From the NCBI RefSeq assembly GCF_018531445.1, contig NZ_JAHDTH010000052.1:1-38885 (forward strand): a stretch of 38,885 nucleotides of DNA, in the 5' to 3' direction. Of this stretch, positions 1-6,494 are shown in pieces. Source of the stretch: Pseudonocardia lacus (GTDB lineage Bacteria > Actinomycetota > Actinomycetes > Mycobacteriales > Pseudonocardiaceae). Made by a program: the position numbers and the translations under genes. The notes under the pieces were generated by a model, which was given only the letters and a program-made list of their open reading frames with translations, made no database searches and was not told the origin of the DNA. Each line of letters begins with the position of its first letter. Position 1 is the first letter of the stretch.

Positions 1-281
1 CGCCGCAGGGAGAACATCTTCACTCCCAGCGGGTGCGCCAGATGCACGTTCGCGCCCAACTCGGCCAGGGTGTCCGCGGCCCAGTACCAGCCGTAGGTGG
101 CCTCCAGCACCACCTCCGGCGCCTCCCCGGCGCGGGCCATGACCTGGGCCAGGTACTCCGGGTCGTTGCTGATCCGGACGGTCTCCAACCGCTCCCCGGT
201 CTCGGTCATCCGGACCAGCACCGACCGGCGCCGGTGCAGATCCACCCCGACGATCTGGCGTCCCTCGTATGCTCCGCTCAC
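1..281 (-). mobile_element. IS110-family recombinase/transposase, 5' part (cut by window edge)
   Basis: This is the N-terminal 93 codons of an IS110-family DEDD recombinase, read on the minus strand from GTG at 281; the rest lies outside the window. The translation carries the RuvC-like first strand IVGVDLHRRRSVLV, whose Asp would be the first acidic residue of the DEDD set, and later VVLEATYGWYWAADTLAELG, which supplies the conserved Glu. An AGGAGG ribosome site lies five bases before the GTG. IS110 elements insert without terminal inverted repeats and are guided by a bridge RNA encoded in the element. Whether this copy is intact cannot be judged. Family assignment rests on motif recognition only. 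Confidence 0.8.
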
Positions 282-448
282 AGGGGCCTCCTCGAATCGA
301 TGGCGTGCACACCTCGAGCATGAGCCGAGGGTCACGAGGAGCGGAGGCCCCGCTCCTTCATCGCATCAGGGCAGCATCGTGGCTTTCCTGAACTCAGGAG
401 AGGGGGAGGAGGGCGGGCGTCGGGTCGGGCGAGGAGGGGGAGGCGGCG
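282..448 (-). other. Hairpin-rich leader of the IS110 element, candidate bridge-RNA region
   Basis: These 167 bases lie between the recombinase start and the end of the DUF72 gene and hold no credible gene. Three short inverted repeats are visible: CCTCG/CGAGG at 312-330, GGAGCGG/CCGCTCC at 338-356 with a five-base loop, and TCCTGA/TCAGGA at 386-399. In IS110-group elements the non-coding end upstream of the recombinase encodes the bridge RNA. The position and folding potential fit that role, but the element boundary is not visible, so this is a suggestion. Confidence 0.35.
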
Positions 449-1297
449 TCAGAACAGGGTGGCGGGCTGGACCGGGGCCGGCTCGGGGAGCGGGGCGAGG
501 TCGGGGACCAGCGCGCGGACGTCGTCGTGGAAGCGGCGGGCGAGCAGGGGCGCGTCGGCGTTGTCGGGGGTGTGGATGAACACCGTGGGCGAGCGGCCCT
601 CCCGCAGCCAACCCGCGGCCACCTCCGCCCACTCCCGCCAGCCCTGGACCGTCTCCTCGACCGAGTCGCGGCCGATGTAGCGGACGATCGGGCGCTCGGT
701 GAGCGCCCGGGTCCGCCGCGGCAGCCGCGGCTTGCGGTCCCAGGCCTCCTGCTCCATCTCGCTGGTCGGCGGGCCGGCGAAGAACACCGTGGTATCGAAG
801 GGCACCCACTCGGCGCCGGTGTCGTCGAGCACGCGCTCCAGCCGGGCCGCCGAACCGGCGTCGTGGAAGAAGTCGGGGTGGCGGACCTCGACGGCGCAGC
901 GGTGGGCGGGGAGCCTGCGCAGGAAGCGGGCCAGCGCGTCGAGGTCGGCGGGCCCGAACGACGGGGGCAGCTGCACCCACAGGGCCGTCGCCCGCGGGCC
1001 GAGCGGCTCCATCGCGTCCAGGAAGGCGCGCATCTCCACGTCGACGCCGGTCAGCCGACGATCGTGGGTGACGACCCGGGGCAACTTGGGCAGGAACCGG
1101 AAGTCGGGCTCGGTCTGCTGCGCCCAGCCGGCCACCGTGTCCGGGGACGGGGTCGCGTAGAAGGTGGTGTTGCCCTCGACCGCGTTGCACCAGGCGGCGT
1201 AGGCCCGCAGGCGCTCCCCGGCCGGCAACGCCTGCGGCAGGAAGCGCCCCGGCCACGCCTTGTGGGTCCACATCGCGCACCCGACGTGCAGACGCAT
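449..1297 (-). CDS. DUF72 (YecE-like) domain protein
   Basis: This 282-residue protein belongs to the DUF72/YecE family, which adopts a TIM-barrel-like fold and has no settled biochemical role. Typical features are the start RLHVGCAMWTHKAWPGRFLP, the segment NAVEGNTTFYATPS, the strand FRFLPKLPRVVTHDRRL, the stretch LWVQLPPSFGP followed by AVEVRHPDFF, and a C-terminal FIHTPDNADAPLLARRF. The length is normal for the family and the reading frame is complete. It starts at ATG 1297. It stands alone, with the small genes 1322-1653 upstream in the same direction. No function should be inferred beyond the family name. Confidence 0.85.
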   Translation of the reverse strand: MRLHVGCAMWTHKAWPGRFLPQALPAGERLRAYAAWCNAVEGNTTFYATPSPDTVAGWAQQTEPDFRFLPKLPRVVTHDRRLTGVDVEMRAFLDAMEPLGPRATALWVQLPPSFGPADLDALARFLRRLPAHRCAVEVRHPDFFHDAGSAARLERVLDDTGAEWVPFDTTVFFAGPPTSEMEQEAWDRKPRLPRRTRALTERPIVRYIGRDSVEETVQGWREWAEVAAGWLREGRSPTVFIHTPDNADAPLLARRFHDDVRALVPDLAPLPEPAPVQPATLF

Positions 1298-1321
1298 GCG
1301 GGAAACCTACTTCCCGCCCGG

Positions 1322-1459
1322 TCAGTGGGTGCGGTGCCGGTCGAGCCGGGCGCGTTCCCGCCGCCGCGCGTCCCGCTCGGCCCACACGGCGACACCGACG
1401 GCACCCGCCAGGATGCCGGCCCCGACCAGCGCCAACCCGACCACGTCGAGCGTGCTCAC
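1322..1459 (-). CDS. Small single-pass membrane protein (45 aa)
   Basis: This short gene encodes one hydrophobic helix (about residues 4-24, STLDVVGLALVGAGILAGAV followed by GVAVW) and a strongly basic tail rich in Arg. The start is the GTG at 1459, chosen because its GTGA overlaps the stop of the preceding gene at 1456-1458, the usual sign of translational coupling here. A longer frame running to 1549 is ignored because it only overlaps that gene. No family is recognised. The topology predicts a basic cytoplasmic C-terminus. Confidence 0.55.
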   Translation of the reverse strand: MSTLDVVGLALVGAGILAGAVGVAVWAERDARRRERARLDRHRTH

Positions 1460-1653
1460 CGGGCCCGCCGGGCCAGGTCGCGGGCCGCGACGGCAGCGGC
1501 GCGCAAGGTGCAGGGCCAGCGGCTCGGCCCGGCTTGCGGGAGGGAGCACGCCCGGCAGTAGCCGCGCCCGTCGTCGACGTGCTGGGCGAGCAGCGTGCCG
1601 ACGGCCGTCGCGCCGAGGTCGCTGAGGAGTCGGGGTAAGTCGTCGTCTGCCAC
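1456..1653 (-). CDS. Small Cys-containing protein (65 aa), unknown
   Basis: This protein begins ADDDLPRLLSDLGATAVGTL and contains DGRGYCRACSLPQAGPSRWPC followed by a basic helix. The C-x2-C and later C pattern resembles small actinobacterial proteins of unknown role that often lie beside mobile or phage-like DNA. The start is GTG 1653 rather than the ATG at 1689, because GAGGAGC lies directly upstream of that GTG (positions 1659-1665). The gene overlaps the 45-residue membrane protein by four bases, so the pair is probably co-translated. Three Cys are few for a structural zinc site unless His contributes. Confidence 0.55.
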   Translation of the reverse strand: MADDDLPRLLSDLGATAVGTLLAQHVDDGRGYCRACSLPQAGPSRWPCTLRAAAVAARDLARRAR

Positions 1654-1701
1654 GGGCTGCTCCTCATGGATTTGCGGAGCGCTCATCAAACTCGGACATC
1701 T

Positions 1702-1780
1702 GGTGAATCGGGAGAAGCTACCCGTGGTTAGCCTCGAAGAGACGAACGGTGATTATGGAGAGTCAGGTGAATCGGGAGAA
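1702..1780. repeat. Direct repeats upstream of the BldC-like gene
   Basis: The 15-mer GGTGAATCGGGAGAA occurs exactly twice, at 1702-1716 and 1766-1780. A third, degenerate copy (GGTGATTATGGAGAG, 11 of 15 matching) sits at 1748-1762, exactly 18 bp before the second exact copy. The stretch is AT-richer than its surroundings and ends about 30 bp before the promoter of the gene at 1822. Head-to-tail sites suit the BldC family, known to bind direct repeats cooperatively. Confidence 0.6.
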
Positions 1781-1809
1781 TCTGCCGCTAAACGGGTGAT
1801 CTGGCGACC

Positions 1810-1824
1810 TACAGTCGTCTCGTG
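1810..1824 (+). promoter_or_regulatory. Leaderless promoter of the BldC-like gene
   Basis: A -10 like hexamer TACAGT (1810-1815) is followed by six bases and then the GTG start at 1822. There is no ribosome site before the GTG, so transcription probably starts at or next to the start codon. No clear -35 is visible. Confidence 0.5.
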
Positions 1825-2019
1825 GAGGACAAGCCGGAACCGCTGCTGACCAGCAGCCAGGTGGCCGAGCTCGTCGGGGTCTCCCGCCACACGATCGCCA
1901 ACTGGGTGCGCGCCGGGAAGCTCGTCCCGACCCTGACGACGATGGGCGGCCAGCACCGTTTCCGCTGGTCCGACGTCGCGCGGCAGCTGCGCGAGGCGCG
2001 GGAGCGCGACGACGGGTAG
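1822..2019 (+). CDS. BldC-like MerR-type DNA-binding protein
   Basis: This 65-residue protein is a single winged helix-turn-helix domain of the BldC/excisionase type: LLTSSQVAELVGVSRHTIANW forms the HTH, followed by VRAGKLVPTLTTMGGQHRFRWSDVARQL with the wing GGQHRFRW. The length and the LLT...VAELVGVS...W...GKL...GGxHRF pattern match BldC, a small MerR-related regulator of development in Streptomyces that lacks an effector domain and oligomerises on direct repeats. A phage- or ICE-type excisionase is the main alternative, since these share the fold and an IS110 element is nearby. Direct repeats just upstream (1702-1780) suggest autoregulation. No genes that it obviously serves lie alongside. 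Confidence 0.75.
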   Translation: MEDKPEPLLTSSQVAELVGVSRHTIANWVRAGKLVPTLTTMGGQHRFRWSDVARQLREARERDDG

Positions 2020-2036
2020 CGCCGTCGCGCTCCGGC

Positions 2037-4406
2037 TCAGCTCTGGCTCAGCTCCGGCCGTCGGGGACGCCAGCGGCGGTGTCCGTCCGACCTGGTCGTG
2101 GCGGTCCGGATGAGCTCCAGCCGGGGTGGCGGGCCGTCGGAGCGGCCGGTCTGCGGCTTGCGCCGCCCCGCCCGCCACGGGTCGGGCCAGACGACGCCGG
2201 GCCCGTCGTAGTCCTGCTCGACGGCGGCGTGCAGGGTCCAGTTGGGGTCGTAGAGGTGCACGCGCCCCAGCGCGCACAGGTCGGCGCGGCCGGCCAGCAC
2301 GATGGTGTTGACGTCGTCGGCGGAGGAGATCACACCGACGGCGATGGTGGGGATGCCGACCCCGTTGCGGATCGCGTCGGCGAACGGCGTCTGGTACGAG
2401 CGGCCGAACGCGGGCGTCTCGTCCGGGGTGACCTGGCCGGTGGAGACGTCGATCGCCGCGGCGCCCGCGGCCTCGAACGCGCGGGCGATGGCGAGGACGT
2501 CTTCGGGGCTGGTGCCGCCCTCGACCCAGTCGGTGGCCGAGATGCGCACGGTCATCGGCTTGTGCGGGGCCAGCGCCGCGCGCATCGCCCGGAAGACCTC
2601 CAGCGGGAACCGCAGCCTGCCCTCGACGTCGCCGCCGTAGGCGTCGGTGCGCCGGTTGGTGACCGGCGACAGGAACGACGACAGCAGGTAGCCGTGCGCG
2701 CAGTGCAGTTCGACGAGGTCGAAGCCGGCCCGGTCGGCGCGCTCGGTGGCCGCGACGAACTCGGCGACGATCGCGTCCATGCCCGCGCGGTCGAGCTCGC
2801 GGGGGACCTGGTTGACGCCGTCGCGGTAGGGGCGGGCGGACGCGGCCACCAGCGGCCAGTTGCCCTCGGCCAGCGGCTCGTCCATGCCCTCCCACATCAG
2901 CCGCGTCGAGCCCTTCGGGCCGGAGTGGCCCAGCTGCGCGCCGATCTTGGCCGACGTGGTGGAGTGCACGAAGTCGCAGACCCGGGCCCACCCGGCGGCC
3001 TGCTCGTCGGTCCACAGGCCGGTGCAGCCCGGGGTGATCCGGCCCTCCGGCGACACGCAGACCATCTCGGTCATCACCAGCCCGGCCCCGCCCATCGCCT
3101 TGCCGCCCAGGTGGACCAGGTGGAACTCGCCGGGCAGCCCGTCGGTGGCCACGTACATGTCCATCGGCGACACGACGACCCGGTTGGCCAGCTCCAGCTC
3201 GCCGAGCCGGAACGGCTGGAACATCGGCGGGCGCACGTCGCCGTCGCCCGGCTGGGAGGCGGCGAACCACTCGTCGACGCGGGCGATGAACGCCGGGTCG
3301 CGCAGGCGCAGGTTGTCGTAGGTGACCCGGCGACTGCGGGTCATGATGTTGAAGGCGAACTGCAGCGGGTGCTGGTGCAGGTACTGGCCCAGGTTCTCGA
3401 ACCAGGCCTGGCTGGCCACCGCGGCGCGCTGGGTCGAGAGCACGACCGGGCGCCGCTCCTGCTCGTAGGCCGCCAGGGCGCTCGGGATGTCGGGGCACTC
3501 GTGCAGGCACGCGACCAGCGACAGCGCGTCCTCCATGGCCAGCTTGGTGCCCGAGCCGATGGAGAAGTGCGCGGTGTGCGCGGCGTCGCCGAGCAGCACG
3601 ACGTTGCCGTGGCACCAGTTCTCGGTGCTCACGGTGGGGAAGCTGATCCACTTGGAGTTGTTGGCCAGCACCTCGTGGCCCTCGAGCACGTCGGCGAACA
3701 TCTCGCGGACGGCGGCCACGGACCGCTCGTCGGACCGCCCCGGCGGCAGGTCGGGGCAGCCGTCGAGGCCGGCGCGCCGCCACACGTCCTCGGCCATCTC
3801 CACGATGAACGTGCTGCCGTGCTCGTCGTAGGGGTAGCCGTGCAGCTGGACGACGCCGTGCGGCGTCTCGCGGATGTCGAACGTGAACGCCTCGAAGACC
3901 TTGTCGGTGCCCAGCCACATGTACTTGCAGCCGCCCGCGGTGACGGTCGGGCCGAAGACGTCGGCGTAGCGGGCGCGGACCGCGGAGTTCACGCCGTCGG
4001 CCGCGACGACCAGGTCGTGCTCGCGGCGCAGCACCTCGACGTCCGGCGCCTCGGTCCGGAAGCGCAGGTCGACGCCGAGGTCGCGGCAGCGCTGCTGGAG
4101 GATCTGCAGCAGCCGCTTGCGACCCATCGCGGCGAACCCGTGCCCGCCGCAGGTGACGACCTCGCCGCCGTAGTGGACGTCGATGTCGTCCCAGCGGGCG
4201 AACTCGCGCTCCATCTGGGCCCGGACGACCGGGTCGGCGTGCTCGATGCCGCCGAGGGTCTCGTCGGAGAACACCACGCCGAAGCCGAACGTGTCGTCGG
4301 GGGCGTTGCGCTCCCACACGACGACCTCGTGGTCGGGCCCGAGCTGCTTGGCCAGTGCGGCGAGGTAGAGCCCGCCAGGTCCGCCGCCGACCACCGCGAT
4401 GCGCAC
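2037..4406 (-). CDS. Fused aryl-CoA monooxygenase / old-yellow-enzyme reductase (2-aminobenzoyl-CoA or salicylyl-CoA type)
   Basis: The 789-residue protein joins two flavoenzymes. Residues 1 to about 390 are an FAD aromatic hydroxylase: the dinucleotide motif VVGGGPGGLYLAALA is near the start and the GD motif is in VVLLGDAAHTAHFSIGSGTK. From about residue 395 (PPMFQPFRLGELELANRVVV) to about 745 runs an FMN old-yellow-enzyme domain with ELHCAHGYLLSSFLSP and TNRRTDAYGG. This architecture is that of 2-aminobenzoyl-CoA monooxygenase/reductase, which hydroxylates C5 of the ring and then reduces it to a non-aromatic amino-oxo-cyclohexene carboxyl-CoA; salicylyl-CoA 5-hydroxylase/oxidoreductase annotations share it. 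A 40-residue basic tail follows. The start is GTG 4406, apparently leaderless. The flanking CoA ligase and Rid gene favour an aminobenzoyl-CoA substrate, by inference. Confidence 0.85.
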   Translation of the reverse strand: MRIAVVGGGPGGLYLAALAKQLGPDHEVVVWERNAPDDTFGFGVVFSDETLGGIEHADPVVRAQMEREFARWDDIDVHYGGEVVTCGGHGFAAMGRKRLLQILQQRCRDLGVDLRFRTEAPDVEVLRREHDLVVAADGVNSAVRARYADVFGPTVTAGGCKYMWLGTDKVFEAFTFDIRETPHGVVQLHGYPYDEHGSTFIVEMAEDVWRRAGLDGCPDLPPGRSDERSVAAVREMFADVLEGHEVLANNSKWISFPTVSTENWCHGNVVLLGDAAHTAHFSIGSGTKLAMEDALSLVACLHECPDIPSALAAYEQERRPVVLSTQRAAVASQAWFENLGQYLHQHPLQFAFNIMTRSRRVTYDNLRLRDPAFIARVDEWFAASQPGDGDVRPPMFQPFRLGELELANRVVVSPMDMYVATDGLPGEFHLVHLGGKAMGGAGLVMTEMVCVSPEGRITPGCTGLWTDEQAAGWARVCDFVHSTTSAKIGAQLGHSGPKGSTRLMWEGMDEPLAEGNWPLVAASARPYRDGVNQVPRELDRAGMDAIVAEFVAATERADRAGFDLVELHCAHGYLLSSFLSPVTNRRTDAYGGDVEGRLRFPLEVFRAMRAALAPHKPMTVRISATDWVEGGTSPEDVLAIARAFEAAGAAAIDVSTGQVTPDETPAFGRSYQTPFADAIRNGVGIPTIAVGVISSADDVNTIVLAGRADLCALGRVHLYDPNWTLHAAVEQDYDGPGVVWPDPWRAGRRKPQTGRSDGPPPRLELIRTATTRSDGHRRWRPRRPELSQS

Positions 4407-4457
4407 CCGTCTATTGTGTCTTCTTGACGCCCGTTGTCAAAACGCTATAACTAGTCC
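4407..4457. promoter_or_regulatory. Divergent leaderless promoter pair with -35 boxes forming a palindrome
   Basis: Rightward: TTGACG (4424-4429), 16 bp, TATAAC (4446-4451), six bases, ATG at 4458. Leftward: TTGACA (4440-4435), 16 bp, CACAAT (4418-4413), six bases, GTG at 4406. The two -35 regions form the inverted repeat TTGAC-N7-GTCAA (4424-4440). A repressor bound there would shut both transcripts, and the PaaX-type protein at 6495-7289 is the obvious candidate. Neither gene has a ribosome site, in line with leaderless mRNAs. Confidence 0.65.
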
Positions 4458-5285
4458 ATGACCCGGTTCCGCGCGTCCGCCCCACTGACCACCGACTGGG
4501 ACCACTTCGACTTCCGGGTCGACGGGGCGATCGCGACGATCACCCTCAACCGGCCCGAGAAGCTCAACCCGCTGACCTTCGAGTCCTACGCCGACCTGCG
4601 CGACCTGCTGGCCGAGCTGCCCCACCACGAGGGCGTCAAGGTGCTGGTGATCCGCGGCGAGGGCCGCGGCTTCTGCGGCGGCGGCGACGTCCAGGAGATC
4701 ATCGGCGAGCTGCTGAAGATGGACGCCGACGGGCTCATGCGGTTCACCAAGATGACCGGCGAGGTGATCCGGGCGATGCGCGAGTGCCCGATCCCGATCA
4801 TCGCCGGCATCCAGGGCATCGCCGCGGGCGCCGGCTCGGTCATCGCGCTGGCCGCCGACTTCCGGGTGGTCGCGACGTCGGGCCGGTTCGCGTTCCTGTT
4901 CACCAAGGTCGGGCTCTCCGGCGGCGACATGGGCGCGGCCTACCTGCTGCCCCGCGTCGTCGGGCTCGGGCACGCCACGAAGCTGCTCATGCTCGGCGAC
5001 ACGATCGACGCCGCGACGGCCGACCGGTACGGCCTGGTCTCCGAGCTGGTCGCCGACGACGAGCTCGACTCCGCGGTCGGCGCCCTGGCCGCGCGGCTGG
5101 CGAGTGGGCCGACGCTGGCCTTCGCGCAGACCAAGTCGCTGCTGACCCGCGAGCTGGACATGCCGCTCTCGGCGGCCGTCGAGCTGGACGCGATGACCCA
5201 GGCGCTGCTGATGACCAGCGACGACCACGCCGAGTTCCACGCCGCGTTCACCGCGAAGCGCCCGCCGGAATGGAAGGGCCGCTGA
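4458..5285 (+). CDS. Crotonase-superfamily enzyme lacking both classical Glu residues
   Basis: This 275-residue crotonase begins at ATG 4458. The oxyanion-hole regions are present (GEGRGFCGGGDVQE, residues 67-80, and IQGIAAGAGSV, about 118-128). Aligned by eye to rat enoyl-CoA hydratase, the two catalytic Glu positions are Val128 and Phe148, so a simple hydratase reaction is doubtful. The following segment (TKVGLSGGDMGAAYLL, 149 onward) has the KVG...G.GAxYL pattern seen in MenB and the ring-cleaving BadI hydrolase, although the MenB Asp does not align exactly. In this cluster it could hydrolytically open the dearomatised ring or act as an isomerase. It overlaps the SDR by one base (TGATG). 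Confidence 0.85.
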   Translation: MTRFRASAPLTTDWDHFDFRVDGAIATITLNRPEKLNPLTFESYADLRDLLAELPHHEGVKVLVIRGEGRGFCGGGDVQEIIGELLKMDADGLMRFTKMTGEVIRAMRECPIPIIAGIQGIAAGAGSVIALAADFRVVATSGRFAFLFTKVGLSGGDMGAAYLLPRVVGLGHATKLLMLGDTIDAATADRYGLVSELVADDELDSAVGALAARLASGPTLAFAQTKSLLTRELDMPLSAAVELDAMTQALLMTSDDHAEFHAAFTAKRPPEWKGR

Positions 5286-6031
5286 TGGCCGTCGCCGTCG
5301 TCACCGGGGCCGGGCAGGGCATCGGACGGGCGGTCGCGCTGCGGCTCGCGGCGGCCGGGCACGACGTCGCGCTGGTCGGTCGCGACACCGCCAAGCTCGA
5401 CGCCGTCGCGGCCGAGCTGGGCGGGGCGCTGTGCGTACCCGCCGATCTGACCGACGCCGGTGCGGCGGACCACGTGTTCGGCACGGTCGAGCGGGAGCGC
5501 GGGCCGGTGGGCGTGCTGGTCGCCAACGCCGGCACGGGCCTGGCCGCGCCGCTCGCCGAGACCACCGACGAGCAGTGGCAGGCGATGCTGGAGGTCAACC
5601 TGACCGCGCCGTTCCGGTGCATCCGGCGCGCGGTGCCGGCCATGGCGGCGGCGGGGTGGGGGCGGATCGTGGTGGTCGCCTCGGTGGTGGCCAAGCGCGG
5701 CGAGCGCCAGGTCGCGGCGTACTCGGCCAGCAAGCACGGCGTGCTGGGGCTGGTCCGCGCGGCCGCCGACGAGCTGGCCCGCACCGGCGTCACGGTCAAC
5801 GCGGTGTGCCCCGGCTACGTCGACACCCCGATGACCGACGCCACGGTCGCCACCATGGGCGAGCGCCTCGGGAAGGACCCGGCCGAGGCCCGCGCGCTGC
5901 TGGCCCGCCGCCAGCCGATCGGCCGGCTGATCGACCCGGACGAGGTCGCCGCGGCCGTGCTGGCCTGCGTCGACAACGCGGCGATCACCGGGCAGGGCAT
6001 CAACGTCGACGGGGGAGCGGTGCAGTCGTGA
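5285..6031 (+). CDS. SDR-family NAD(P)-dependent oxidoreductase
   Basis: This is a classical short-chain dehydrogenase of 248 residues. The cofactor motif TGAGQGIG is at residues 7-14, NAG appears in LVANAGTGL, the catalytic Ser is in VVVASVVAKRG, and the Tyr/Lys pair is in AAYSASKHG. The C-terminus INVDGGAVQS is typical of FabG-like 3-hydroxyacyl dehydrogenases. It is tightly coupled to its neighbours: ATG overlaps the crotonase stop (TGATG) and its TGA overlaps the GTG of the Rid gene. In the cluster it would interconvert an oxo and hydroxy group on the ring-derived CoA ester; direction and substrate are not shown by sequence. Confidence 0.85.
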   Translation: MAVAVVTGAGQGIGRAVALRLAAAGHDVALVGRDTAKLDAVAAELGGALCVPADLTDAGAADHVFGTVERERGPVGVLVANAGTGLAAPLAETTDEQWQAMLEVNLTAPFRCIRRAVPAMAAAGWGRIVVVASVVAKRGERQVAAYSASKHGVLGLVRAAADELARTGVTVNAVCPGYVDTPMTDATVATMGERLGKDPAEARALLARRQPIGRLIDPDEVAAAVLACVDNAAITGQGINVDGGAVQS

Positions 6032-6426
6032 GCTTCGATCGGATCAACCCGCCCGACCTGGCCCCGCCCAGCGGGTTCAGCCACGCCGTGCGCACCGACC
6101 GGCCGCGCACCGTCTACCTGGCCGGCCAGACCGCGCTCGACGCGTCCGGGAAGATCGTCGGCGCCGACGTCGTCGAGCAGTTCGAGAAGGCGCTGAGCAA
6201 CATCCTGCGCGCGCTGGAGGCCGCCGGCGGCACCCCCGCCGACCTGACGTCGATCACCATCTACATCGTCGACGTCGAGGCCTACCTGGCCCGCGCCCGG
6301 GAGATCGGCCGCGTCTGGCGGCGCCTGGCCGGCACGGACTACCCGGCCGCCGCCGGCATCGGCGTCGCCCGCCTCTGGGACGCCGAGGCGCTCGTCGAGA
6401 TCCAGGGGATCGCCGCCCTGGAGTGA
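6028..6426 (+). CDS. Rid-family protein lacking the RidA catalytic Arg
   Basis: This 132-residue member of the YjgF/YER057c/UK114 family has FSHAVRTDRPRTVYLAGQTA near the start and SNILRALEAAGGTPADLTSITIY in the middle. RidA proteins hydrolyse reactive enamines and imines, releasing ammonia, and use an Arg found in the motif PARS. Here the corresponding stretch is YPAAAGIGVARL, with Ala at position 108 instead of Arg. Rid subfamilies without that Arg are reported to lack imine deaminase activity, so the role may differ although the context (an amino-cyclohexene CoA ester) would suit deamination. The start GTG 6028 overlaps the SDR stop by four bases. Confidence 0.85.
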   Translation: MSFDRINPPDLAPPSGFSHAVRTDRPRTVYLAGQTALDASGKIVGADVVEQFEKALSNILRALEAAGGTPADLTSITIYIVDVEAYLARAREIGRVWRRLAGTDYPAAAGIGVARLWDAEALVEIQGIAALE

Positions 6427-6491
6427 CCGTCGAGAACGAACTTGTCGTGATCATCCAGCCCTGTTGATCACGACAACTTCGTTCTCGACGG
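6427..6491. repeat. 65-bp palindromic element, copy 1 (also a likely bidirectional terminator)
   Basis: A long hairpin starts at the base after the Rid stop and ends three bases before the PaaX stop. The arms CGTCGAGAACGAA / TTCGTTCTCGACG are perfect. A C-C mismatch follows, then TTGTCGTGATCA / TGATCACGACAA, leaving an 11-base loop. Copies with the same outer arms occur at 11523, 12210 and 37865. There is no T-tract, but the site between converging genes suits termination. Confidence 0.85.
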
Positions 6492-6494
6492 GGG

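Noticed and set aside
2079-4427. A 782-codon open frame on the plus strand opposite the monooxygenase gene, and an 854-codon minus-strand frame from 1753 to 4317.
   Set aside because: Both are shadows produced by high GC; their translations are repetitive Arg/Gly/Val/Asp text without motifs, while the 2037-4406 frame shows two complete flavoenzyme domains.
6427-6491. Classical rho-independent terminator with T-tract.
   Set aside because: The hairpin is strong but no T-run follows in either direction, and the arms recur elsewhere, so it is listed as a repeat that may terminate.
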